From CAWDZK01 sp963726615 (lineage in GTDB: Bacteria; Actinomycetota; Actinomycetes; JACCUZ01): DNA of 64,000 bases. This document shows, piece by piece, positions 8,354 to 16,724 of this stretch. Both the position numbers and the translations under genes were made by a program. The stretch spans positions 372,001 to 436,000 of the forward strand of contig CAVSCX010000006.1 of the NCBI GenBank assembly GCA_963726615.1, given 5' to 3'. The notes under the pieces were generated by a model that saw nothing but the letters and a program-made list of their open reading frames with translations, had not been told where the DNA came from and made no database searches. Position 1 is the first letter of the stretch; the number at the start of each line of letters is the position of its first letter.

Positions 8354-9565
8354 GTGAGCAGCAACGGCCGTCGCGACGTGGTGGTCCTCGGGTCCACCGG
8401 CTCGATCGGCACCCAGGCGCTGGACATCGTCCGGGCGGCGCCGGACCGCTTCCGCGTGGTCGGGCTCGCCGCCGGGGGTGGCGACGTCGAGCTGCTGGCC
8501 CGGCAGGCGCTCGAGCTGCGCGTCGAGGCGGTCGCGGTGGCCCGCGCCAGTGCGGCCCAGGACCTCCAGCTCGCCTTCTACGCCGTAGCCAAAGCCGGTG
8601 GCTACGCCGCCGGGGAGCACCCGGTGCCGGCGATCCTGGCCGGTCCGGACGCGGCCGCCGAGCTGGCCCGGCGGCCCTGCGACGTCGTCCTGAACGGCAT
8701 CACCGGGTCCATCGGGCTGGCGCCGACGCTCGCGGCGCTCGAGGCCGGTCGCACCCTGGCCCTGGCCAACAAGGAGTCCCTTGTCGCGGGAGGGCCGCTG
8801 GTGAAGGCGGCCGTCCAGCGGCCGGACCAGATCGTCCCCGTCGACTCCGAGCACTCCGCCCTGGCCCAGTGCCTGCGTGGGGGCAGCCGCGCCGAGGTGC
8901 GCCGGCTGGTGCTGACCGCCAGCGGCGGCCCGTTCCTCGGCCGGGCCCGCGCGGACCTCCGTGACGTCACCGTGGAGCAGGCACTCGCCCACCCCACCTG
9001 GGACATGGGACCGGTGGTCAGCATCAACTCCGCCACCCTGGTCAACAAGGGCCTCGAGGTGCTGGAGGCGCACCTGCTCTTCGATCTCCCGTTGGACCGC
9101 GTCGACGTCGTGGTCCATCCCCAGTCGGTCGTGCACTCGATGGTGGAGTTCGTCGACGGCTCCACCCTCGCCCAGGCCAGCCCCCCGGACATGCGGCTCC
9201 CGATCGCCCTCGGGCTGGGCTGGCCGGACCGGGTACCCGGCGCCGCGGCCGGCTGCGACTGGACCACCGCCTCGACCTGGGAGTTCCTCCCCCTCGACGA
9301 CGAGGCCTTCCCGGCGGTCGGCCTGGCGCGCGCCGCCGGCCGGGCCGGCGGCACCGCACCGGCGGTCTACAACGCGGCCAACGAGGTGTGCGTGGGCGCG
9401 TTCGTCGCCGGTCGGCTCCGCTTCACCGGTATCGTCGACACGCTTGCGCGCCTGCTCGACGAGCACGAGGTCAGGAACCTCACGTCCGTTGCCGATGTTG
9501 TCGATGCTGAGACCTGGGCCCGGACCCGGGCCGCCGAGCTGACGTCAGGAGAACCCCCGCAGTGA
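8354..9565 (+). CDS. dxr: 1-deoxy-D-xylulose 5-phosphate reductoisomerase
   Basis: A 403-aa enzyme of the MEP isoprenoid pathway converting DXP to MEP with NADPH. The NADPH-binding motif VVLGSTGSIGTQALDIV opens the protein. The catalytic core shows LALANKESLVAGG, VPVDSEHSA and ASGGPFLG, followed by HPTWDMG and the INSATLVNKGLEVLEAH helix. Two in-frame GTG starts exist (8336 and 8354); 8354 puts the first strand at the usual distance. The stop overlaps the start of the site-2 protease, and ispG of the same pathway follows, an order typical of actinobacteria. Confidence 0.97.
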   Translation: MSSNGRRDVVVLGSTGSIGTQALDIVRAAPDRFRVVGLAAGGGDVELLARQALELRVEAVAVARASAAQDLQLAFYAVAKAGGYAAGEHPVPAILAGPDAAAELARRPCDVVLNGITGSIGLAPTLAALEAGRTLALANKESLVAGGPLVKAAVQRPDQIVPVDSEHSALAQCLRGGSRAEVRRLVLTASGGPFLGRARADLRDVTVEQALAHPTWDMGPVVSINSATLVNKGLEVLEAHLLFDLPLDRVDVVVHPQSVVHSMVEFVDGSTLAQASPPDMRLPIALGLGWPDRVPGAAAGCDWTTASTWEFLPLDDEAFPAVGLARAAGRAGGTAPAVYNAANEVCVGAFVAGRLRFTGIVDTLARLLDEHEVRNLTSVADVVDAETWARTRAAELTSGEPPQ

Positions 9566-10821
9566 GCTTCTGGATCGGAGTGGCGATCTTCGCGATCGGC
9601 ATTCTCGTGTCGGTCTGCCTGCACGAGGCAGGCCACCTGCTCACGGCGAAGCGGTTCGGGATGAAGGCGACCCAGTACTTCGCCGGGTTCGGGCCGACCG
9701 TCTTCTCGTTCCGTCGCGGTGAGACCGAGTACGGGCTCAAGGCGGTGCCGGCCGGCGGTTTCGTGAAGATCGTCGGGATGACGCCTCTCGAGGAGGTGTC
9801 GCCCGAGGACCAGCCGCGGGCGTTCTGGCGGTTCCCGCTCTGGCAGCGCACGGTCGTCCTGGTGGCGGGTTCGGCGACCCACTTCCTGCTCGCCGTCGTG
9901 ATCTTCTACCTGGCCGCTCTGACCACGGGGCTGCCCAACCTCGCAGCCCAGGACTACGACGTGCTCGGCTCAAAGCCGGTCGTCGGCAGCGTGGCCAAGT
10001 GCGTGATCGTCGACTTCGACGTGGCACCGGACGGCGGCCTCCGGGCCTGCCGCCCCGGCGATCCCGTTGCCCCGTCGCGGGCGGCCGGCCTTGAGCGCGG
10101 CGATCTCGTCCTCGCCGTCGGCGACCGTCGGGTGTCGACGTACGGCGAGTTCGTGCGCGCAGTCCGCGGCACCCCGCCGGGCCCGGTGGAGCTGACCTAC
10201 CGCCGCGCCGGCGAGACCCGGACCACCACGGCCGACCTGGTCGCCACCAGGCGCCCGGCGCTGGACGCACCCACGGACACGACGGACCTCACGACGGTCT
10301 CCGCGATCGGGCTGTCGGCGCGCCTGCCCCGGCTCATCAACCACTTCGGCCCGGTCGAGGGAGTCGGCGCGTCCGTCTCCTACCTCGGCAGCACCGTCGA
10401 CCAGACCTTCGCCGCGGTGGCCAAGTTCCCCTCGAAGATCCCCAAGCTGTTCGACGCCATCGGTGGCGGCCAGCGCGACCCCGAGACCCCGATCAGCGTG
10501 GTGGGGGCCAGCCGGGTGGGTGGCGAGGCCATCGAGATCGGTCAGCCGATCTTCTTCCTCGTGCTCCTCGGCGGGCTGAACGTCTTCATCGGGGTCTTCA
10601 ACCTGTTCCCGCTGCTCCCGCTCGACGGCGGGCACGTGGCGGTCGCGTGGTACGAGCGGGCGCGCTCGTGGCTGGCGGCGCGCCGCGGCCGGCCGGACCC
10701 CGGCCGGGTCGACTACAACAAGCTGCTGCCGGTGACCTACGTCGTGATCCTCATGTTCGGCGGGCTCACCCTGCTGACCCTGACCGCCGACATCGTGAAC
10801 CCCATCACTCTGCGCCAGTAG
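9562..10821 (+). CDS. site-2 intramembrane zinc metalloprotease (M50; Rip1/RseP type)
   Basis: A 419-aa polytopic protease that cuts membrane-anchored regulators, usually anti-sigma factors, after a first cleavage. The zinc motif HEAGH (H21, E22, H25) is in the first TM helix, and the third ligand motif LPLDGGH is near residue 355. A PDZ domain (AGLERGDLVLAVGDRRV) lies in the middle. The GTG at 9562 overlaps the dxr stop, indicating coupling. In Mycobacterium the equivalent Rip1 sits between dxr and ispG, as here. Substrates in this organism are not predictable from the window. Confidence 0.95.
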   Translation: MSFWIGVAIFAIGILVSVCLHEAGHLLTAKRFGMKATQYFAGFGPTVFSFRRGETEYGLKAVPAGGFVKIVGMTPLEEVSPEDQPRAFWRFPLWQRTVVLVAGSATHFLLAVVIFYLAALTTGLPNLAAQDYDVLGSKPVVGSVAKCVIVDFDVAPDGGLRACRPGDPVAPSRAAGLERGDLVLAVGDRRVSTYGEFVRAVRGTPPGPVELTYRRAGETRTTTADLVATRRPALDAPTDTTDLTTVSAIGLSARLPRLINHFGPVEGVGASVSYLGSTVDQTFAAVAKFPSKIPKLFDAIGGGQRDPETPISVVGASRVGGEAIEIGQPIFFLVLLGGLNVFIGVFNLFPLLPLDGGHVAVAWYERARSWLAARRGRPDPGRVDYNKLLPVTYVVILMFGGLTLLTLTADIVNPITLRQ

Positions 10822-10856
10822 GTGCCGCCGGTTCGGCGGTGTGTTCGCCGTCGGGC

Positions 10857-10862
10857 GATACT
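10857..10862 (+). promoter_or_regulatory. -10 hexamer of a probable leaderless ispG transcript
   Basis: GATACT ends 6 nt before the ispG ATG at 10869 in the short gap after the protease gene, with no convincing Shine-Dalgarno or -35. Transcription would start at or next to the start codon. Confidence 0.45.
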
Positions 10863-10868
10863 GGAGCC

Positions 10869-12026
10869 ATGAGCACCGTCAAGCTCGGCATGCCCGAGAC
10901 TCCGCCCCGGCCCCTGGCCACCCGGCGGGTGTCCCGTCAGATCGACGTAGGCGGCGTGCTCGTCGGCGGTGACGCGCCGGTGTCGGTGCAGTCGATGACG
11001 ACCACCCCGACGACCGACATCGACGCGACGCTGCAGCAGATTGCGGAGCTGACCGCCTCCGGCTGCCAGATCGTGCGGGTCGCCTGCCCGAGCCAGGACG
11101 ACGCCGAGGCGCTCCCGGTGATCGCGAAGAAGTCGCAGATCCCGGTCATCGCGGACATCCACTTCCAGCCCAAGTATGTCTTCGCCGCCATCGACGCCGG
11201 CTGTGCCGCGGTCCGGGTCAACCCCGGGAACATCAAGGCCTTCGACGACAAGGTGAAGGAGATAGCCAAGGCGGCCGGTGACGCCGGGACCCCGATCCGC
11301 ATCGGGGTCAACGCAGGGTCGCTGGACAAGCGGCTGCTGGCGAAGTACGGCAAGGCCACGCCGGAGGCACTGGTCGAGTCGGCACTGTGGGAGTGCTCGT
11401 TGTTCGAGGAGCACGGTTTCCGCGACATCAAGATCTCGGTCAAGCACAACGACCCGGTCGTCATGGTCAACGCCTACCGCCTGCTCGCGGAGCAGTGCGA
11501 CTACCCACTGCACCTCGGGGTCACAGAGGCCGGGCCGGCCTTCCAGGGCACCATCAAGTCCGCCGTGGCGTTCGGGGCGCTGCTCGCCGAGGGGATCGGA
11601 GACACCATCCGGGTGTCCCTGTCGGCGCCGCCTGTCGAGGAGGTCAAGGTCGGGAACCAGATCCTCGAGTCGCTCGGTCTCCGGCAGCGGGGCCTGGAGA
11701 TCGTGTCCTGTCCCTCGTGCGGTCGTGCGCAGGTCGACGTCTACACCCTGGCGGACCAGGTGACCGCGGGGCTGGAGGGGCTCACGGTGCCGTTGCGCGT
11801 CGCGGTCATGGGCTGCGTCGTCAACGGTCCGGGGGAGGCGCGTGAGGCCGACCTCGGCGTCGCGTCCGGCAACGGCAAGGGACAGATCTTCGTCAAGGGT
11901 GAGGTCGTCAAGACGGTGCCCGAGGCGCAGATCGTCGAGACGCTGATCGAGGAAGCCATGCGGATCGCCGAGGAGATGGAGCTCGACGGCGTACCCTCTG
12001 GCCCACCCGCGGTGAACGTCGGCTAG
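10869..12026 (+). CDS. ispG: 4-hydroxy-3-methylbut-2-en-1-yl diphosphate synthase
   Basis: A 385-aa [4Fe-4S] enzyme of the MEP pathway reducing MEcPP to HMBPP. The TIM-barrel half starts with VGGVLVGGDAPVSVQSMTTT. The cluster ligands are in the C-terminal half: CPSCGRAQVD and VMGCVVNGPGEAR, the latter being the family signature. The ATG at 10869 gives the usual actinobacterial length; the open frame extends upstream only as overlap with the previous gene. It is clustered with dxr, two steps of one pathway separated by the site-2 protease. Confidence 0.97.
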   Translation: MSTVKLGMPETPPRPLATRRVSRQIDVGGVLVGGDAPVSVQSMTTTPTTDIDATLQQIAELTASGCQIVRVACPSQDDAEALPVIAKKSQIPVIADIHFQPKYVFAAIDAGCAAVRVNPGNIKAFDDKVKEIAKAAGDAGTPIRIGVNAGSLDKRLLAKYGKATPEALVESALWECSLFEEHGFRDIKISVKHNDPVVMVNAYRLLAEQCDYPLHLGVTEAGPAFQGTIKSAVAFGALLAEGIGDTIRVSLSAPPVEEVKVGNQILESLGLRQRGLEIVSCPSCGRAQVDVYTLADQVTAGLEGLTVPLRVAVMGCVVNGPGEAREADLGVASGNGKGQIFVKGEVVKTVPEAQIVETLIEEAMRIAEEMELDGVPSGPPAVNVG

Positions 12027-12058
12027 CAGGCGTCCGCATGATCGTGGAGGAGCCCGGG

Positions 12059-12901
12059 ATGCTGCGCAGCACGTCGCTGCGTGTGCTGCGTCCCGAGGAC
12101 CTGCAGCAGGTCGCGGCAGTGCTCGCCCGCGACCCCGTTGCGAACGTCTTCGTCGCCTCGCGGGTCGCCGCCGCGGGCCTCGACCCAGCTCGCCTCGGGG
12201 GCGAGATGTGGGGGTTCGCCGTCGACGGCCGGCTGGAAGCGCTCTGTCACGCCGGTGCGAACCTGGTGCCGGTCCAGGCCGGGCCCGAGGCGGTCGAGGC
12301 CTTTGCCGACCGCGCCCGACGGCTGGGTCGCCGGTGCGCCTCGATCGTGGGGGAGCGGACCGCGGTCGCCGGGATGTGGCGGGTGCTCGAGCCGGCCTGG
12401 GGCCCGGCCCGCGAGGTCCGTGACCCGCAGCCGCTGATGGCGCTGAACGATGCGCCGGCGGTGGCGCCGGACCCGCTCGTCCGCCGGGTCCGCATGACCG
12501 AGCTGGACGTTCTCGTGCCGGCCTGCGTGGCGATGTTCACCGAGGAGGTCGGGGTGTCTCCGGTCGGCGCCGACGGCGGCGCCTCCTACCGCAGCCGCGT
12601 CGCCGAGCTGGTGCAGAGCGGGCGCGCCTTCGCCCGGATCGAGGGTGACCGGGTCGTGTTCAAGGCCGAGATCGGCTCGGCCAGCCGCGAGGCCTGCCAG
12701 GTCCAGGGCGTGTGGGTGCCGCCGGACCTTCGCGGCACCGGGCTCGCCGCACCCGGGATGGCGACGGTGGCGGAGATCGCCCGCTGCGAGATCGCCCCCG
12801 TGGTCAGCCTGTACGTCAACGACTTCAACGAGGCGGCTCGGGCGACGTACCGCCGGGTCGGCTTCACCGACGTCGGGTCGTTCATGTCCGTCCTGTTCTG
12901 A
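12059..12901 (+). CDS. GNAT-family N-acetyltransferase with N-terminal DUF4081-like domain
   Basis: A 280-aa protein. The N-terminal half (LRVLRPEDLQQVAAVLARDP, VANVFVASRV, then GFAVDGRLEALCHAGANL) resembles DUF4081. The C-terminal half is a GNAT fold with the acetyl-CoA motif VQGVWVPPDLRGTGLAAPGM and a late LYVNDFNEAARATYRRVGF. I start at the ATG at 12059 because GGAGG lies 8 nt upstream at 12046-12050; the ATG at 12038 lacks such a site. This type of gene often follows ispG in actinobacteria. The acceptor substrate is unknown. Confidence 0.85.
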   Translation: MLRSTSLRVLRPEDLQQVAAVLARDPVANVFVASRVAAAGLDPARLGGEMWGFAVDGRLEALCHAGANLVPVQAGPEAVEAFADRARRLGRRCASIVGERTAVAGMWRVLEPAWGPAREVRDPQPLMALNDAPAVAPDPLVRRVRMTELDVLVPACVAMFTEEVGVSPVGADGGASYRSRVAELVQSGRAFARIEGDRVVFKAEIGSASREACQVQGVWVPPDLRGTGLAAPGMATVAEIARCEIAPVVSLYVNDFNEAARATYRRVGFTDVGSFMSVLF

Positions 12902-13013
12902 CAGCGCGGCTGGTCGCCGTGGGTCCGGTCGTGCCCGGCTGCCGCTGGTGACCCCGTCGGCACCGGGGCGCAGACTGTCCGCGATGACGTCGCGACCGCG
13001 GGGGAGAGGGCAC

Positions 13014-14819
13014 GTGCTGCAGCGTCTGCGGGACCGCCAGGAGGTCACGTTCTTCCGGGTCCTGTTCCGCACGTCGCCCCGGCTCGCGACGGCCTGGTGG
13101 GCTCTGCTGGTGCTCCGGGCCGCGATGCCCGCGCTCCTCGCCGTCGCGACCGGGCTGCTCGTCGGCGCCGTCCGCGCCGGCTCGTCGCTGACCGGCCCGC
13201 TGACCCTCGTCGGGGTCGTGTTCGTCGCCCTGCAGGTGCTGACCCCCGTCCAGCAGGGGGCGAGCAAGGTGCTGGGTGCGCTGACGGCCGGCTGGCTCAA
13301 CGACACCCTGATGACCGCAGCCGTGGTGCCACCGGGCATGGGTCACCTCGAGGACCCGGAGCTCGCCGAGGACCTCGCCATGGCCCGCGACTTCGACCTC
13401 GGGCGCACCGGCCCGCCGCTGCGGGTGGCGATGGACTTCATCGCCGCGGGCCTGGTCCAGCTGCTGGCTGGGATCCTGTCCGCCCTGGTGCTCGTGGCGT
13501 TCGCCTGGTGGGCGCCGCTCGTGCTGCTCGCGGTGTGGGGCTCGACGCACTGGCTCCTCCGGGAGAGCGGCGTCTGGCGCGACCGCAACACCCCTGCCGT
13601 GCGCGACGCCCAGCGGCACGCCGCGTACGCCTACGACCTCGCCGTGGAGCCACCCGCGGCGAAGGAGCTGCGGATGTTCGGCCTGGCCGGCTGGGTGATC
13701 GAGCGGTTCACCGCGCGCCGCACCGAGTTGTACCGGCTGCAGTGGGAGGCGACCCGGCTGCGGGAGCGGCCGCTCGCGGGTGCGCTGGCGCTGGTGCTGG
13801 CCGGCAACACTGTCGTGTTCCTCGTGCTCGCCGACGCCGTCCTCGACGGCCGGGTCGGGATCGGGGCCGCGACGACGTACCTCCAGGCAGCGATCGGCGC
13901 GAGCGCGGTCGCCTTCGGCGGCCTGAGCTGGGCGTTGGACGGGGCGGCCGCGCCCGCCGCCGCAACCCTGCGGCTGCCGGCGGCGATGGCGCGGGCCGGT
14001 GCCCTCGCGCCCGGGTCCCGCCCGGTCCCGAACACAGCCGCGCCGGAGCTCCGGTTCCGCGACGTGGTCTTCGGCTACCCCTCCAGCGCCCGGCCCGTGC
14101 TCGACCACGTCGACCTCACGGTCCCGGCCGGCACCTCGCTGGCGGTGGTCGGTGTGAACGGCGCCGGCAAGACCACCCTGGCCAAGCTTGTCTGCCGCCT
14201 CTACGACCCGCAGTCCGGCTCGATCGAGGTCGACGGCGTCGACCTGCGCGACACCGCGGTCGACGAGTACCGCTCGTCTGTCACCGCGGTGTTCCAGGAC
14301 TTCGTGCGCTACGAGCTGCCGTTGCGCGACAACGTCGCCCCCCGTGGGGCGCCGGACCACGTCGTCGAGGCGTCCCTCGAGGCGGCCGGGGCGGGTGGCC
14401 TCGCGACGCTGGACACGGTCCTGGCGCGCGGCTACGACGACGGCACCGACCTGTCCGGCGGGCAGTGGCAACGGGTCGCCCTCGCCCGGGCGCTGGCCGC
14501 CGTCCGTACCGGGGCCCGCATCGTCCTGCTGGACGAGCCGACCGCTGCTCTCGACGTTCGCGGCGAGGCGGAGATCTTCGACCGGATCCTGGCCGAGACC
14601 CGGCACTGCACGACGATCCTCGTGTCGCACCGGTTCTCGACAGTGCGCAAGGCCGACCGGATCTGCGTGCTCGAGCACGGCCGGGTGATCGAGCTCGGCA
14701 GTCACGCCGAGCTGATCGCACTCGGTGGGCGCTACCGCACGATGTTCGACCTCCAGGCCGCGCGCTTCGTCGAGTACGACGAGCAGGGGGAGGAGGTCGT
14801 GCATGACAGGCTCGAGTAG
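13014..14819 (+). CDS. ABC exporter half-transporter (TMD-NBD fusion), canonical signature
   Basis: A roughly 601-aa ABC exporter subunit with about six TM helices followed by an ATPase domain. The NBD shows Walker A VNGAGKTTLAK near residue 380, a Q-loop VFQDFVRYE, the signature LSGGQ at 480-484, Walker B IVLLDEPTAALD and the H-loop VSHRFSTVR. The GTG at 13014 follows a GGGGAG ribosome-binding site; an ATG at 12984 is an alternative. The last 17 bp overlap the next gene, another TMD-NBD subunit, so they probably form a heterodimer. Substrate not predictable; lipids, peptides and drugs are all possible. Confidence 0.85.
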   Translation: MLQRLRDRQEVTFFRVLFRTSPRLATAWWALLVLRAAMPALLAVATGLLVGAVRAGSSLTGPLTLVGVVFVALQVLTPVQQGASKVLGALTAGWLNDTLMTAAVVPPGMGHLEDPELAEDLAMARDFDLGRTGPPLRVAMDFIAAGLVQLLAGILSALVLVAFAWWAPLVLLAVWGSTHWLLRESGVWRDRNTPAVRDAQRHAAYAYDLAVEPPAAKELRMFGLAGWVIERFTARRTELYRLQWEATRLRERPLAGALALVLAGNTVVFLVLADAVLDGRVGIGAATTYLQAAIGASAVAFGGLSWALDGAAAPAAATLRLPAAMARAGALAPGSRPVPNTAAPELRFRDVVFGYPSSARPVLDHVDLTVPAGTSLAVVGVNGAGKTTLAKLVCRLYDPQSGSIEVDGVDLRDTAVDEYRSSVTAVFQDFVRYELPLRDNVAPRGAPDHVVEASLEAAGAGGLATLDTVLARGYDDGTDLSGGQWQRVALARALAAVRTGARIVLLDEPTAALDVRGEAEIFDRILAETRHCTTILVSHRFSTVRKADRICVLEHGRVIELGSHAELIALGGRYRTMFDLQAARFVEYDEQGEEVVHDRLE

Positions 14820-16623
14820 CGTCTTCAACGACTCGACCGACGACGACCTCCCGTCGTCGCTGCAGTCGCTGCGGCGGATGGTCGGGCTTGCCTACCGGAT
14901 CGAGCCCCGGCTGCTCGTGGTCTCGCTCGTGATGACCCTCGCGCTGGCCCTGCCGACCTCCCTGGTCGGGCTCTGGCTCGCGCTGCTCGTCGACGGCGTC
15001 CGCGACGACGACCGCGGCCGGGTCCTCCTGGCGGCAGCCGGGCTGGCGCTGTCCGCCACGCTGGTCTGGTGGCTGCAGGTGGTGTTCGACCGCCTCAGTC
15101 GCCGCTTCCGGGACCGGGTCTCCATCGCGATGGAGGCGCACGTCGCCCGGCTGCACGCCACGGTGGCGACCATCGCCCACCAGGAACGCCGCGAGCACCT
15201 GGCCCGGCTGGAGATCCTGCGCCGCAACACGTTCGGGCTGGACCACCTGTTCAACTCGCTGTTCTCGACCCTGGGCTGGGTGATCCGCCTGGCCGTGGTC
15301 GAGGTGCTGCTCATGACCCGGGTGCACCCGTCGCTCGGCCTGCTCGTCCTGTTCGCCCTGCCCACTGTGGTCGCTGCCACCTGGCGGCCGGGTGTCGAGC
15401 GCGAGGTGATCGAGCGCTTCTCGCCGCACGAGCGACGGGCCCGCCACCTCTTCGTCCTGGGCACCACCGCCTCTCCAGGCAAGGAGCTGAGGGTCACCGG
15501 CAACGGGCCCGACCTGGCCCGGGTCCGGCAGGAGGAGTGGCGCCGGGCCTTCCGGCCGATGGCCCGGGTCACCTGGGTCACCGCCGCCTGGAGCGCCGCG
15601 GCCTGGGCGGTGTTCGGGTTCGGGTATGTCGGCGCCGTCGTCCTCACCGCCACTGCGCTGGACGCCTCCGCCGGGAACGTCGTGCTGGTGCTTGTCGTCG
15701 GCAGCCAGCTGTCCCAGTTCGTGGCCGCCGCCGTCGGTGAGCTCGGCTTCCTGCGCAGCATCTGGCTGGACATCGCCCGCCGGCTGATGTGGCTGGAGGA
15801 CTACGCCGCCGCCGCGGATGCCCGGTCCGACGGCACGCCGCCTCACCGGCTCGCCAGCGGCATCCGGCTGGAGCACGTCTCCTTCCGCTACCCCGGCACC
15901 GACCGGCTGGTGCTCGACGACGTGTCGCTGGACCTGCCGGCCGGCTCCGTGGTGGCAGTGGTCGGCGACAACGGTGCCGGCAAGACCACGCTGGTCAAGC
16001 TGCTCGCCCGGATGTACGACCCGGACGAGGGCCGGATCGACGTCGACGGCGTGGACCTGGCCTCCATGTCGGTGCCGGCGTGGCGGGACCGGATGGCGGG
16101 TGCCTTCCAGGACTTCTTCCGGTTCGAGCTGCGGGCCCTCGACACGGTGGGGCTGGGCGAGCTGGCCCGGCTCGGGGACCGCGAGGCGGTGGGTGCCGCT
16201 GTCGACCGCGCGGGAGCCGACGACGTGGTCGGCCGGTTGCCGGCCGGGCTCGACACCCAGCTCGGCCCGGCGTGGGACGCCGGTGTCGAGGTCTCGTTCG
16301 GCCAGTGGCAGAAGCTCGCCCTGGCGCGTGGGTTCATGCGGGACGAACCGTTGCTGCTGGTGCTCGACGAGCCGACGGCGGCGCTGGACGCGGAGACCGA
16401 GCATGCGCTGTTCGAGCGGTTCGCCCACGCCGCGCGCGGTCAGGCGGGCAACGGCCGGGTGACAGTACTGGTCTCGCACCGGTTCTCCACGGTCCGGATG
16501 GCCGACCTCATCGTCGTCCTCGACGGAGCCCGGGTGGCGGAGGTGGGCAGCCACGAGGCGCTGATGGCCCGCGGCGGCCGGTACGCCGAGCTGTACGGCA
16601 TCCAGTCGGCCGCCTTCCGTTAG
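14803..16623 (+). CDS. ABC exporter half-transporter (TMD-NBD fusion) with atypical signature motif
   Basis: A 606-aa partner of the preceding subunit. The ATG at 14803 lies inside the end of the upstream gene and follows a GGGGGAGGAGG ribosome-binding site. About six TM helices precede the NBD: Walker A GDNGAGKTTLVK near 386, Q-loop FQDFFRFE, Walker B LLVLDEPTAALD and H-loop VSHRFSTVR. The ABC signature is VSFGQWQ (497-503) instead of LSGGQ, so one ATP site of a heterodimer would have a non-standard C-loop. In known asymmetric exporters such a site binds but hydrolyses ATP poorly. The pairing is inferred from the overlap. Confidence 0.85.
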   Translation: MTGSSSVFNDSTDDDLPSSLQSLRRMVGLAYRIEPRLLVVSLVMTLALALPTSLVGLWLALLVDGVRDDDRGRVLLAAAGLALSATLVWWLQVVFDRLSRRFRDRVSIAMEAHVARLHATVATIAHQERREHLARLEILRRNTFGLDHLFNSLFSTLGWVIRLAVVEVLLMTRVHPSLGLLVLFALPTVVAATWRPGVEREVIERFSPHERRARHLFVLGTTASPGKELRVTGNGPDLARVRQEEWRRAFRPMARVTWVTAAWSAAAWAVFGFGYVGAVVLTATALDASAGNVVLVLVVGSQLSQFVAAAVGELGFLRSIWLDIARRLMWLEDYAAAADARSDGTPPHRLASGIRLEHVSFRYPGTDRLVLDDVSLDLPAGSVVAVVGDNGAGKTTLVKLLARMYDPDEGRIDVDGVDLASMSVPAWRDRMAGAFQDFFRFELRALDTVGLGELARLGDREAVGAAVDRAGADDVVGRLPAGLDTQLGPAWDAGVEVSFGQWQKLALARGFMRDEPLLLVLDEPTAALDAETEHALFERFAHAARGQAGNGRVTVLVSHRFSTVRMADLIVVLDGARVAEVGSHEALMARGGRYAELYGIQSAAFR

Positions 16624-16724
16624 GTCGGCCGGCCCCCGGGCCGAATGCGTTTCAGTCGGTGGTCGACATCTCGTTATCCTCGCTGCACCGACCGTCACCG
16701 CAACCGCCACCGATGGGACCACCC

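Noticed and set aside
16624..16712. A T-box leader before proS
   Set aside because: Only 89-101 nt separate proS from the previous gene and no T-box sequence or specifier loop is visible.
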